This document shows, piece after piece, positions 47,748 through 56,967 of a stretch of DNA of 64,000 nucleotides. Position numbers and translations under genes: made by a program. The DNA is from Helicobacter sp. 11S03491-1 (GTDB lineage: Bacteria > Campylobacterota > Campylobacteria > Campylobacterales > Helicobacteraceae): the NCBI RefSeq assembly GCF_002272835.1, contig NZ_MLAO01000010.1, positions 1-64,000 on the forward strand, written 5' to 3'. Numbering within the stretch: the stretch's first letter is position 1; the number at the start of each line of letters is the position of its first letter. Below the pieces are notes generated by a model. The model saw only the letters and a list, made by a program, of their open reading frames with translations, had not been told where the DNA came from and did no database searches.

Positions 47748-48149
47748 TTATTTGCTTTTTTTCATTTTGATATCAAGAGCGAAGCGACCACTTCCCAAAA
47801 ACATGATAGCTAGAGCACCAAACAAATAAAGTCCTTGCAATTCAACAATCCAACCCCCGCTTTTTTCATTGAGAATAAAAATATTTCCTGATGTGAGTGC
47901 AAAAATAGCCATAAGCATTGTAAAGATAATCAAGATAGAAGCTATTTTAACACGAAAACCTATTATAAGCATAATTGGGGCTAGAACTTCGCCTAAAAAA
48001 ACTCCATAACTTATCCATGCAGGCAATCCCATGCCTTCTATTAAGCCTGATACTCCATTAATGCCATCAATAATCTTAAAAATACCATGAAAAAGCATCA
48101 ATATGCCAATGTTAAGTCTTAAAATTAATTTACCTATATCTTCAAACAT
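47748..48149 (-). CDS. DoxX family membrane protein
   Basis: The 133-residue protein has four TM segments (for example LILRLNIGILMLFHGIFKI and SYGVFLGEVLAPIMLIIGF) and the DoxX motifs: HGxxK near residue 20 and a GEVxxPxxL loop. The family includes thiosulfate:quinone oxidoreductase subunits, but small DoxX proteins have no proven role. It stands alone, convergent with trpGD. Confidence 0.85.
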   Translation of the reverse strand: MFEDIGKLILRLNIGILMLFHGIFKIIDGINGVSGLIEGMGLPAWISYGVFLGEVLAPIMLIIGFRVKIASILIIFTMLMAIFALTSGNIFILNEKSGGWIVELQGLYLFGALAIMFLGSGRFALDIKMKKSK

Positions 48150-48240
48150 GAAAATCCTTTATTTTTGATTTTTTTAATTTATTCTATTTATCATAAGAAA
48201 TTATATATTAAATTTTTCAGATATTTTAATCTTTTTAGGT

Positions 48241-49116
48241 TTAATACATAAAATACCTCACTCGTATTCTAATAAGTGTTGTTACGCTTGGACGCGGATA
48301 ATCTTTGTAAGCAATTTCAATAGTTTTGAGGGTATTTTTATCCAAAATAATAGAACCTGATTTTGTGAGGATTCTAAGATTACTGATATCTCCATTGGGG
48401 TGCAAATAAAATTCAACTGCATTTTGGCCGTCTTGCCCGAGATAAGCAGCTGTTCTTGGATATTCAAGATAATTTTGTGTGATTCTCCCAATTTCTCTTA
48501 AGTTATTTTTAATAAAATCTTTTTGAGCACTCCCTAAATCTCCAAATTCTTCCCCATATAATTCATCAATGTCTTTTTTGGTTTGAGGATCCATGCCTTT
48601 GTTATTTTCAACACTTGAGTTTGTCGCTTCAGAAGAAGAGGGCATTTGTAAGGCTAATGCTTGATCTTTGGTAAGGAGAGATAAATTTTTAGGATCAATA
48701 TAATTTTTATCATATTTGTTTAAGGCTTTATTTGAGGAGTTGGTTTGCTTTTTTTGTTGGTTTATTTTATTTTTGGTTTTTTCTTGATTTTGTTTTTGGG
48801 GTGATGGTTTTTGTGTTTGCATAGCAGAAGGTTTTGGAAGGGGCATTTGGATGAGAGGTTGGGTGGGAGAATTTGGGTTGGGATTGTTTTTAGAGGCTAA
48901 GGTGGGGGGAGGAGCGCCACGATTGTGTTTGGATGGATCTTGAGAATGCCCTCTTTTGAGGATCAAAAGGTTACTTGCATTGATTTTTTCAAGATGAGGT
49001 TTTTGATTTTGGGTTAGTTTGTTGAGTCCATAAATAATGGCTAAAATCAATAAATGAATAAAAATAGACAAAACCAGCGCAACTATAAAACGTTTTTGTG
49101 AATTTTTATCTTGCAT
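48241..49116 (-). CDS. TonB-like energy-transducing protein
   Basis: The 291-residue protein has a single TM near residues 10-32 (FIVALVLSIFIHLLILAII; the SxxxH motif is present), a long Pro/Gln/Lys/Asn-rich spacer and a C-terminal TonB-like domain (about 200-291; NYLEYPRTAAYLGQDGQNAVEF and the closing YPRPSVTTLIRIRVRYFMY). It should span the periplasm and power an outer-membrane receptor, or serve as a related TolA/TonB factor. It lies two bases after the preceding gene, in the fliN-nth cluster seen in H. pylori. Confidence 0.78.
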   Translation of the reverse strand: MQDKNSQKRFIVALVLSIFIHLLILAIIYGLNKLTQNQKPHLEKINASNLLILKRGHSQDPSKHNRGAPPPTLASKNNPNPNSPTQPLIQMPLPKPSAMQTQKPSPQKQNQEKTKNKINQQKKQTNSSNKALNKYDKNYIDPKNLSLLTKDQALALQMPSSSEATNSSVENNKGMDPQTKKDIDELYGEEFGDLGSAQKDFIKNNLREIGRITQNYLEYPRTAAYLGQDGQNAVEFYLHPNGDISNLRILTKSGSIILDKNTLKTIEIAYKDYPRPSVTTLIRIRVRYFMY

Positions 49117-49118
49117 CT

Positions 49119-49898
49119 TTAATGATTCAATGATTGATTACTTTTTTTGATGGTATTCCAAAAATCATCATCAATTTTTGTTCTCTCTCCGGTAGTCTCA
49201 AGATTTATTTCACCCACAAGTAGATTTTGTTTATTGTTTAAAAGTAAAATATAGCCGTAATTTTTAATTTGGAATAAAACAAGTTTATTGTGATTGTCGA
49301 TATTTTTTGTAGATAAGATATGGAGAGATGAAGTGGGAATTAAGGTTGTTTTTTTAAGGGTATTAGGGTTGATTTTTTTTCTAAGAATCAATAATACAAG
49401 GATTAAAATTGCCATAACCGCTAAAACAATCCAATATTGATAATCTTGGGGGATTGGGGATGAATTTTTAGATAAATTTATTGGGCTGGATTTGATAAGG
49501 GTAGGTTGGGTTATGAGTGATTTTACATTGTCAATTGTTTGTATAGGAAGAAAACGAAGCCTTAGGGTATAGCCATCTCTTGATTTTGCTGCTTGGATTT
49601 TGAAAGATTTACTGCTTTTTGGAATGATATAAATGTCTTTTTTATTAGAAAAAATTTCTAAAGACTCTAACAAAGAAGAATTAATTTTTTTTTCCCATTT
49701 TTGTTTTAAATAAGTATCTTTAAGCACGATGATTTTATTGCCTTCAATTTTGAATTCTTGAGGGTTAGACGAGAATTTTTTATCTGAAAAAAGGAGTAAA
49801 TCTACCCCATCTTTTCTATTAAAAACTTCAATTTTTTTAATAATAGCCCCTTGAGCGAGCAATACACTAATAATTAGCATCCATAATATTTTTTTCAT
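49119..49898 (-). CDS. Periplasm-facing single-TM protein, Helicobacter conserved
   Basis: The 259-residue protein has a signal peptide (MKKILWMLIISVLLAQGAII), a beta-rich domain with FNRKDGVDLLLFSDKKF, then a TM near residues 156-174 (YWIVLAVMAILILVLLIL) and a cytoplasmic-type C-terminus (LHILSTKNIDNHNKLVLFQI) that resembles flagellar FliO-like parts in plan. FliO is normally next to fliN, but similarity is too weak to call. It is seven bases after fliN and two bases before the TonB-like gene, one operon. A run of nine A (T at 49685-49693) lies inside. Confidence 0.65.
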   Translation of the reverse strand: MKKILWMLIISVLLAQGAIIKKIEVFNRKDGVDLLLFSDKKFSSNPQEFKIEGNKIIVLKDTYLKQKWEKKINSSLLESLEIFSNKKDIYIIPKSSKSFKIQAAKSRDGYTLRLRFLPIQTIDNVKSLITQPTLIKSSPINLSKNSSPIPQDYQYWIVLAVMAILILVLLILRKKINPNTLKKTTLIPTSSLHILSTKNIDNHNKLVLFQIKNYGYILLLNNKQNLLVGEINLETTGERTKIDDDFWNTIKKSNQSLNH

Positions 49899-49905
49899 AA
49901 GAAAA

Positions 49906-50262
49906 CTAAAAATCCTTAGTCAAATAATAGACAATAGCATTGGAATCTAAAATTTCATTTAATCGGATAGCAAGATTTTTCTCATAAACCATTACTTCTC
50001 CTTTTCCAATTATTCTGCCATTTACAAAAGTATCCACGCTTTCTCCGGCAGGTTTTTGCAAGTCAATGATAGATCCTTTTTCAAATTTTAAAATTTCATT
50101 TAACGGAATTTTTGTAGTCCCTAATTCTGCTGTAAAAGTAACTTCCATATCTAACAAACCTTCATAATTGCTCATCAAATCTTCCAGATAAGTTGCCAGA
50201 TCAATATCTTTTTGAGTATGGATTTTTTGTTTGTCCAAGATAGATTTTTCTTTTTCGCCCAT
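49906..50262 (-). CDS. fliN: Flagellar motor switch protein FliN
   Basis: The 118-residue protein is the C-ring component FliN. The surface-presentation domain is in the C-terminal 80 residues: LLDMEVTFTAELGTTKIPLNEILKFEKGS (shortened; about 36-64), LQKPAGESVDTFVNGRIIGKGEV (about 68-90) and VYEKNLAIRLNEI. It binds FliM and chemotaxis-output CheY. The start at 50262 follows AAAG-rich sequence. A 140-base gap separates it from nth. Confidence 0.9.
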   Translation of the reverse strand: MGEKEKSILDKQKIHTQKDIDLATYLEDLMSNYEGLLDMEVTFTAELGTTKIPLNEILKFEKGSIIDLQKPAGESVDTFVNGRIIGKGEVMVYEKNLAIRLNEILDSNAIVYYLTKDF

Positions 50263-50405
50263 GTTGCTAACCTTTAAAAGAGATAATTTTTGTTTTAAAT
50301 ATCTTTGCTCATAACTTTACTTCATAGAAATAAGTAGGATTTTTTAAATATAAATTCCTTCTTGATGAATGAAAACACTTCATTCATTATACCTAAAAAT
50401 TTTCT

Positions 50406-51044
50406 TTATGTGGGTTTGAAATTGTTTTTTGAAACGCAAAACTCTTGGACAAAACAGCTTTGGCAATCAGGTTTTATTGCTTTGCAGATGTATCTTCCAA
50501 AGAGGACAAAAGCTTGATGTAAGATGCTCAAATCTGTTTTAAAAATTTTTATCAAATCTTGTTCGGTTTGTAACGGGGTTTTTGATCTGCTGAGTCCTAA
50601 TCTATGGGAAGTTCGAAATACATGGGTGTCGACTGCCATATAATTGGCTTCAAAATATTCAATCAAAACAACATTGGCAGTTTTTTGCCCTACACCTGCG
50701 AGTGTTTTGAGATCTTCTTGAGTGGTTGGGATTTTGCCATCAAATTTTTCCATCACTTGCTTGGCCATTTTGATAAGATTTTGGGCTTTATTGTTGAAGA
50801 ATGAAACGGATTTGATAAATTCCTTGAGTTCATCTATATGGGCATTTGCCAATATAGAGGGCATTGGATACTTGGCAAAAAGAGCAGGAGTTACAATATT
50901 TACCCTTTTGTCTGTGCATTGAGCAGAGAGTATCACAGCAACCAGAAGTTCATAAATATTTTGATATTTAAGTTCTGTTTTTGGATTTGGATAATGTTGT
51001 AAAAATCGTTTTTTTATTTCAGAAACTTTTTGTTTCTTATTCAC
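50406..51044 (-). CDS. nth: Endonuclease III (DNA glycosylase/AP lyase)
   Basis: Nth removes oxidised pyrimidines and nicks abasic sites. The 212-residue enzyme has LSAQCTDKRVN (about 38-48), the helix-hairpin-helix LKTLAGVGQKTANVVLIEYF with catalytic Lys (about 108-127), AVDTHVFRTSHRLGL with catalytic Asp (about 133-147) and the 4Fe-4S ligands C-x6-C-x2-C-x5-C in ICKAIKPDCQSCFVQEFC (about 185-202). It shares four bases with feoA. The fliN-nth neighbourhood is as in H. pylori. A weak hairpin lies downstream at 50366-50386. Confidence 0.96.
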   Translation of the reverse strand: MNKKQKVSEIKKRFLQHYPNPKTELKYQNIYELLVAVILSAQCTDKRVNIVTPALFAKYPMPSILANAHIDELKEFIKSVSFFNNKAQNLIKMAKQVMEKFDGKIPTTQEDLKTLAGVGQKTANVVLIEYFEANYMAVDTHVFRTSHRLGLSRSKTPLQTEQDLIKIFKTDLSILHQAFVLFGRYICKAIKPDCQSCFVQEFCVSKNNFKPT

Positions 51045-51274
51045 TTGGAGATGTGCTCCACTTGGATATGTTTAGCCTCATAATCACGCAATGCTATTTG
51101 AGATTGATTGATGATAACAGCAAGGGTAGATTTTTTTGTAGAAGCATATAACAGCGTAACAATTGCATCTTGAGTGATACCAAAGGATATGAAACGATTT
51201 CTAAGGGCATCATCACAAAAATGAATACTCTTAATTTTGTAGGGCTCGCCCTTCTGACATTGATCTAGTGTCAT
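51041..51274 (-). CDS. feoA: FeoA domain protein
   Basis: The 77-residue SH3-like protein has EPYKIKSIHFCDDALRNRFISFGI, shortened (about 10-33), then LRDYEAKHIQVEHI at the end; the RxRFxSFGI and a C-terminal hydrophobic strand fit FeoA. It is thought to assist FeoB in Fe(II) uptake. It is transcribed with nth (4-base overlap), away from feoB. The short length is normal. Confidence 0.75.
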   Translation of the reverse strand: MTLDQCQKGEPYKIKSIHFCDDALRNRFISFGITQDAIVTLLYASTKKSTLAVIINQSQIALRDYEAKHIQVEHISK

Positions 51275-51342
51275 TTTTACTCCTTTTGCAAAAATATAAA
51301 ATTAATATCTTCTATTATAGCATTGAATATTAAAACGATTCT

Positions 51343-54342
51343 TTATTTCATTTCTTTTTTGATCTCATCTACGATAATATCAATAGGTGTAAAAACTCGT
51401 CGTAAAATATTAAATGGCGCTTTGATGGCATCTTGGGCAAGTGTAATTTGCGTTTTTGGATTTTCTAGTGTGCCATTAACGATGACATTTGTAGATATTT
51501 TTCCTTCATCTCCCAATATTAAATACCCTACAATAGGTATTTTGTTGAGAATATTGCTGAGATTTTTAATAGTTGAGATCGTGAGATTCATATTGATTTC
51601 ATCAGATCCTAACTCAACAATACCATTTCCATTAATATCCATTGAACTTCCAATAAGATTAATGTGTTCAAAACCAATGTATTTAGAATTGATGGCAAAT
51701 AAAATACTGCCTTTTTGAATCTCATAACCGTCAATACCTAAATTAGGATTTTTAAAAACTATGAGGGAGGGAATAGTATCAATAAGATTAATAAGATTTT
51801 GTAAAATTGCAAAATCTTTAAAAAGTGTGTTTTGCAGTTTTAGCTCCCCATTAAAAACATCATCCTTATATGCTCCTATAAGGGTATAAAGACCTCCTCG
51901 AATAATATTTTTTTTCAAGATTTTATTGACAAAATCTCCACTAAAATTATTTGCTCGGACAAAAATATTATTGTGGATAATATCTAAATTAAGCACTCCA
52001 TTTTTGTAAGTGCCATCAACGCCTATCCTACCATCACGCAATCTAAAATTAATGGTATCTAGAGGGATTTGATAATTTTTATAAGTGATGGTCATGTTAT
52101 TAGCTTCAATATTGCTCATAACAGGGGCAATATTATGAAGTCGTTCATATCGTCTTTTTTCATTAATAAAACGAGTTTCTTCTTCGATTTGAGAATATGT
52201 AAATTTAGCTTGATTGGAATCTGCTAACATCTCTTTAATGGCAGGTATATCGCTTTTTAGAAATTCATCAAGATTAAAATCAAGATTTTTAAAAGTAATC
52301 TGTTGTTGATCTTCTTTGGTGGCTAATAAAATATTTTTATCTGTTGAATAAGCAGATATTCCATCTTTGTTTGCTGTTCCTGTGAGTGAAATTTCAGTAA
52401 GTTTTTGAGCATTTTTTTCATAAATAGGCAAGTTTAAATTTGAGAGATGAATGCTAAAATTGATATTTTCAAAATCATGAGTGTCGGCAGTGATATCTCC
52501 ATTTTTAATTGCCAAATACTGCATTAATGGAGAGTAGGGATAGAATTTATTGAGATTATCGGCTTTTATAGTATAAAGATTATTTTGAATAATAGCTTGT
52601 ATTTGAAATTCCGGAATCACAAGGGAAATAAAATCAGGATTTGAAAAATCAACACTAAAATCAAGTGTAGGTAAGTTATCGCTTGTGGCATAAAAAATAT
52701 CTTTTGTGAATTTGTTTTTGACTTGAGCTTTGAGGGCATCAATAATTTTTCTTTTGATAACTTCATGAGGAGATTTTTGTATAGGGATGGAGGGGGTTGT
52801 TTGGTATCCTTGTTCGGTTGAGGGTTGGTTTGATGGCTTGAGTTCTTCTTGAGATGTTTTTGTGGGATTTTTATCTTTAGAATTTTTCAGAGTATTTTCA
52901 TTTTGTGTTGTTTGTGAAATAGGTTTGGATGACTCTTTATAAGGTTGGGTATTGATGTCATTGTTTGTATTGATTTGAAGTTTGTGGATTGTTGTATGTG
53001 CTTGTAGATTTTTCTTATCCAAATCAAGCGTTATGTCTGTATCCATATTTGCTATATTTTGATATTTGGTGTTTTGTGTGCGGATATAGACATATTTATA
53101 TTCAGGAGTAATATCCAGTGATATGTTTGCTTCTTGGGTTTGTAGGGGGATTTTATAAAGAGAAAAATTAGTTTTTTGTGTATGGATAAGTCCTTTGACG
53201 CTGATAATCGGATCTGAATTTTGTAAAAATTGCAGAGAAAGGTTAAGATGAACATTTGCAGGAGATTGAAGAGTGTCTATAGGTAATTCGATGTCATAAG
53301 CGCTCAAAAGATCTCTAAGCGAAGGCTGATAAAAGGCTTGTTTGGAGACGATGTTAATATCAAGCTTGGGGGATTCTAATAAGTTAGAGAGGACAATATC
53401 AGATCCATCAAGTTGCATATTATCATAAACAGGATTTTCAAGAGCGATAAAAATTTTTTCTTTTTGCAATTTTAATACTGCTTGAGTAGCTGTTATAGGC
53501 TTAAGATTATTTTCCAGATAGATTTGAGGATTTTTTATATTTATTTCAAGCTTGGCACTTTGAATAAGGCTTGGTAAAAAATCTTCTTTATTAAGTACTA
53601 CACGCATATCTGCAGAGTTAATTCGAATATCTGAAAATTTAATTTTTTCAAATATCCATGCTTGCAAATCTGCATCAGAAATTTTTTCTAAATAAGGTTT
53701 TAGAAAGCCAATATTTTTGATTTGTGAGGTTTTTGCTTTAAGGTTGAGAACTTTTAGATTGGTGATACCTTGCAGATAAAGTTTATCATTTTGTGCATCT
53801 AGAGGTGAAATGATAAGATTAAATCCTAATTTTCTGGTTTGTGTAGAATAAACTATAGAACCATCTGTTTGTATGCCTATTTTTTTAAAAACCAGATTTA
53901 AAATTCTCAAATTAATATCTTTATTATTATTATCTTGAATATCAAATTTGGCTTGGATATTTGGGAATTCTAATATATATTGTTTCCCATCATAGATAAC
54001 GGAGGCTTGATTGTCTTTGTCCAGAATGATTTGCTTGATAGTGAGTTTTTGAAAATATGAAATTCCCCAAATACCATATTTGATGTTATCTGTGAAAGTT
54101 TCTATATCAAGAGTTTGTTTAGAGGGTGTTTTAAGATATTGGGATAAATCAAGTTTTCCAATATCTAGCAAAAGCTTATTATCCAGTTTTAGATATAATT
54201 GAGAGATTTCAATGTTGCCAAATTTTATGTTATTAATATAAAAGCCATTTGACAAGATTTTATAACCTGTGAAGAGAAGTATAAGTATAATGACGAAAAA
54301 TATGATGAGACTCAATATTTTTTTTGATACGATTTTACTCAT
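51343..54342 (-). CDS. Large AsmA-like (DUF3971-type) envelope protein
   Basis: The 999-residue protein has a TM anchor near residues 8-29 (ILSLIIFFVIILILLFTG), then a very long beta-rich region with repeating strands (for example LYLKLDNKLLLDIGKL) interrupted by a Ser/Thr/Asn/Lys-rich linker near residues 480-540. The C-terminal part (about 840-990) shows the AsmA-like pattern GSSMDINGNGIVELGSDEIN and LGDEGKISTNVIVNGTLENP. Such proteins form bridges for lipid transport between membranes. ATG at 54342 overlaps the N-terminus of the divergent mltG by about 50 bases. Confidence 0.78.
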   Translation of the reverse strand: MSKIVSKKILSLIIFFVIILILLFTGYKILSNGFYINNIKFGNIEISQLYLKLDNKLLLDIGKLDLSQYLKTPSKQTLDIETFTDNIKYGIWGISYFQKLTIKQIILDKDNQASVIYDGKQYILEFPNIQAKFDIQDNNNKDINLRILNLVFKKIGIQTDGSIVYSTQTRKLGFNLIISPLDAQNDKLYLQGITNLKVLNLKAKTSQIKNIGFLKPYLEKISDADLQAWIFEKIKFSDIRINSADMRVVLNKEDFLPSLIQSAKLEINIKNPQIYLENNLKPITATQAVLKLQKEKIFIALENPVYDNMQLDGSDIVLSNLLESPKLDINIVSKQAFYQPSLRDLLSAYDIELPIDTLQSPANVHLNLSLQFLQNSDPIISVKGLIHTQKTNFSLYKIPLQTQEANISLDITPEYKYVYIRTQNTKYQNIANMDTDITLDLDKKNLQAHTTIHKLQINTNNDINTQPYKESSKPISQTTQNENTLKNSKDKNPTKTSQEELKPSNQPSTEQGYQTTPSIPIQKSPHEVIKRKIIDALKAQVKNKFTKDIFYATSDNLPTLDFSVDFSNPDFISLVIPEFQIQAIIQNNLYTIKADNLNKFYPYSPLMQYLAIKNGDITADTHDFENINFSIHLSNLNLPIYEKNAQKLTEISLTGTANKDGISAYSTDKNILLATKEDQQQITFKNLDFNLDEFLKSDIPAIKEMLADSNQAKFTYSQIEEETRFINEKRRYERLHNIAPVMSNIEANNMTITYKNYQIPLDTINFRLRDGRIGVDGTYKNGVLNLDIIHNNIFVRANNFSGDFVNKILKKNIIRGGLYTLIGAYKDDVFNGELKLQNTLFKDFAILQNLINLIDTIPSLIVFKNPNLGIDGYEIQKGSILFAINSKYIGFEHINLIGSSMDINGNGIVELGSDEINMNLTISTIKNLSNILNKIPIVGYLILGDEGKISTNVIVNGTLENPKTQITLAQDAIKAPFNILRRVFTPIDIIVDEIKKEMK

Positions 54343-55219
54343 TATTGTGTCAGTCTTTTTTTATTTAAGTATTCCCATGCGCTCAAGCAGCGTGATTAAT
54401 ATTCCTCAAGGGTCTATTAAAAGTATTATAACATATTTATCTAAAAATAATTTTGATATTAATATCTTTGATACATATGTTATAAGACTTATGGGCAAGC
54501 CCCAAAGCGGTTGGATAGATATTGGAAATACAGATCTTACAAAAGGTGATTTTTTATATCGTCTTACGAAGTCAAAAGCAGCGCTTAAGGATATTGTTTT
54601 GGTTCCCGGAGAAACAATGTATTTTTTTATACAAGATGCGGCTAATATTTTTGATTTGAATGCAAAAGATCTTTGGAGGGCTTATTATAAATACACTTCT
54701 TTGCCTGATGGAGTTATTTTGCCCAATACTTATAAATTGCCCCTGGGGATTAGTGCAAACTATTTGATGCAATATTTGATCAATCAATCCATGATAAAAC
54801 ATAAAGAATTATCCGTCAAAGTGCTTGGAAGATTTGATGAAAAACAATGGTTTCGTTATATTGCAATTGCTTCTATTGTTCAAAAAGAAGCTGCAGATAA
54901 AGAAGAAATGCCTATTATTGCAGCTGTTGTTTATAATCGAATTAAGATTGGTATGCCCTTACAAATGGATGGGGCATTAAATTATGGTCAATATTCTCAT
55001 ATTAAAGTAACACCACAACGTATCAAGCAAGATACTACTCCTTATAATACATACAAATATCGTGGCGTGCCACCATATCCTGTGGGGAGTGTGAGTATGG
55101 ATGCGATTTTGGCTGTGATTAATCCTGCTAATGTCAAATATTTGTATTTTGTCAAAGCTAAGAATGGCAAACATATTTTTAGCGCTACTTATAAGCAACA
55201 TTTGAAAAATATTAAGTAA
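54290..55219 (+). CDS. mltG: Endolytic transglycosylase MltG
   Basis: MltG cuts new glycan strands at the inner membrane. From ATG at 54290 it has 309 residues: TM near 5-27 (LNIFFDTILLIIVSVFFYL), the small LysM-like part and the YceG catalytic domain with IASIVQKEAADKEEMPIIAAV (catalytic Glu near 210) and YNTYKYRGVPPYPVGSVS. It is sometimes mislabelled aminodeoxychorismate lyase; the true PabC here is fused to PabB at 62564. The apparent GTG at 54269 is less likely. The start overlaps the AsmA-like gene. Confidence 0.88.
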   Translation: MTKNMMRLNIFFDTILLIIVSVFFYLSIPMRSSSVINIPQGSIKSIITYLSKNNFDINIFDTYVIRLMGKPQSGWIDIGNTDLTKGDFLYRLTKSKAALKDIVLVPGETMYFFIQDAANIFDLNAKDLWRAYYKYTSLPDGVILPNTYKLPLGISANYLMQYLINQSMIKHKELSVKVLGRFDEKQWFRYIAIASIVQKEAADKEEMPIIAAVVYNRIKIGMPLQMDGALNYGQYSHIKVTPQRIKQDTTPYNTYKYRGVPPYPVGSVSMDAILAVINPANVKYLYFVKAKNGKHIFSATYKQHLKNIK

Positions 55220-55508
55220 AAATAACTTTTAATTAATTAAGTTATTTATAAGTTTCTTTATAAGAAACTAACGTTTGGAGTTTTGGGATAAAATAATCGG
55301 GTTTTTGCCCCTTAGAAAGATTTGTCTAAAATTCCTTTTGTTGCAGTAAAGCCCAAGATGGGAAAAATACATTTTTGAATTGTTTTGGATTTGGGAAGAT
55401 TGCAAAAATTATTCAAAAATTTATGTTAGTATTTTTCTTGAATTAAGTGGCTAAAACTAAAACATTTAAGGTAGCAATCTAACATTTGTGAATTGAAGGA
55501 GAAAAAAG

Positions 55509-55823
55509 ATGTCCAATATGGTCGCCCCTAAAGACATACCTGTCTGGGTAAATGAGAATCGTTGTAAGGGTTGTGATATTTGTGTATCTTTATGCCCTGC
55601 GGGAGTTTTGGGTATGAAATTAGATGCCAATAAAGTGCTTGGTAAAATCGTCAAAGTATCTCATCCTGAAAGTTGTATTGGTTGCTGTGATTGCGAGTTG
55701 CATTGCCCGGATTTTGCTATTTATGTAGCCGATAGAAAAGAATTCAAATTTGCAAAAGTATCTCAAGAAGCACAAGAAAGGGCTCAAAAAGTTAAAGCAA
55801 ATAGCTTTATGTTGTTGGATTAA
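55509..55823 (+). CDS. oorD: 2-oxoglutarate:acceptor oxidoreductase, delta (ferredoxin-like) subunit
   Basis: The 104-residue protein carries two 4Fe-4S motifs: CKGCDICVSLCP (about 19-30) and CIGCCDCELHCP (about 57-68). It passes electrons out of the OorABC complex. GAAGGAG precedes the start, and oorA follows after 15 bases. The preceding 289 bases (55220-55508) contain an AGTTTCTT/AAGAAACT hairpin near 55254 and no gene. Confidence 0.94.
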   Translation: MSNMVAPKDIPVWVNENRCKGCDICVSLCPAGVLGMKLDANKVLGKIVKVSHPESCIGCCDCELHCPDFAIYVADRKEFKFAKVSQEAQERAQKVKANSFMLLD

Positions 55824-55838
55824 AATTAAAGGGAAGAT

Positions 55839-56966
55839 ATGCGAGAAGTTATTTCTGGTGGAAATGAATTAGTAGCAATGGCTGCTATAGATGTAGGTTG
55901 TAGGTTTTATGGCGGTTATCCGATTACGCCTTCTTCGGATATTATGCATCAAATGAGTGTTTTGCTTCCAAAATATGGGGGGCATTTTATTCAGATGGAA
56001 GATGAAATTAGTGGTATTTCAGTCTCTTTGGGCGCAAGCATGAGTGGTGTAAAATCAATGACAGGAAGTTCAGGACCGGGTATTTCACTCAAAGTTGAAC
56101 AAATTGGCTTAGGTTTTATGGCAGAGATCCCTCTTGTGATTGCTGATGTAATGCGCTCAGGTCCTTCAACGGGTATGCCTACTAGAGTGGCACAAGGGGA
56201 TATTTCATTTTTAAAACACCCTACACATGGTGATTTTAAGGCTGTGGCACTCGCTCCGGGTAACTTGGCAGAATCCTATACTGAAGCATTCCGTGCATTT
56301 AATTTGGCAGAAGAGCTGATGACCCCGGTTTTTTTGTTGCTGGATGAAACAATTGGTCATATGTATGGTAAGACAATGATTCCGGATTTGGAAGAAATGC
56401 AAAAAACTATCAAAAATAGAAAAGTGTTTCAAGGAGATCCCAAAGATTATCAACCTTATGGAGTACCCCAAAATGATCCGGCGATTTTAAATCCATTTTT
56501 TAAAGGTTATCGTTATCATATTACAGGTCTTCATCATGGACCCATAGGTTTCCCCACCGAAGATGCGAAGATGGGACAAGCTCTCATTGATCGTTTGTTT
56601 GGCAAAATTCAATCACGAATAGATACGATTACCAAAAATGAAGAACTTGATTTAGAAGATGCAGAAATTGCCATTATTGCTTATGGATCGGTTTCTCTAG
56701 CGGTTAAAGAAGCTATGGTTGAACTCAAAAAACAACAAGGTAGAAAAGTAGGGTTATTTCGTCCAATTACAATTTGGCCCTCTCCTGAAAAGCAAATCAA
56801 GGCTTTAGGAGAAAAATTTGAGAAAATTTTAGTCATTGAATTGAATAAAGGGCAATATGTAGAAGAAATTGAGAGAATTTTACATAGAAAGGTTCATTTT
56901 ATGGGGCAAGCAAATGGTCGGAGCATTTCCCCGGCTCAAATTATCTCTAAAGTGAAGGAGCTTTAA
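55839..56966 (+). CDS. oorA: 2-oxoglutarate:acceptor oxidoreductase, alpha subunit
   Basis: OorA is the catalytic alpha chain that makes succinyl-CoA from 2-oxoglutarate with a flavodoxin or ferredoxin-type acceptor. The 375 residues have GGYPITPSSDIMHQMSVLLP (about 28-47), EDEISGISVSLGASMSGVKSMTGSSGPG, shortened (about 56-83), and TRVAQGDISFLKHPTHGD (about 114-131). The order oorDABC and tight spacing (2 bases to oorB) match H. pylori. Normal length. Confidence 0.95.
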   Translation: MREVISGGNELVAMAAIDVGCRFYGGYPITPSSDIMHQMSVLLPKYGGHFIQMEDEISGISVSLGASMSGVKSMTGSSGPGISLKVEQIGLGFMAEIPLVIADVMRSGPSTGMPTRVAQGDISFLKHPTHGDFKAVALAPGNLAESYTEAFRAFNLAEELMTPVFLLLDETIGHMYGKTMIPDLEEMQKTIKNRKVFQGDPKDYQPYGVPQNDPAILNPFFKGYRYHITGLHHGPIGFPTEDAKMGQALIDRLFGKIQSRIDTITKNEELDLEDAEIAIIAYGSVSLAVKEAMVELKKQQGRKVGLFRPITIWPSPEKQIKALGEKFEKILVIELNKGQYVEEIERILHRKVHFMGQANGRSISPAQIISKVKEL

Positions 56967-56967
56967 G

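Noticed and set aside
50366-50386. Hairpin between nth and fliN as a strong terminator
   Set aside because: The stem (TGAATGAA/TTCATTCA) is AT-rich and has no T-run on the minus strand, so I would not call it with confidence.
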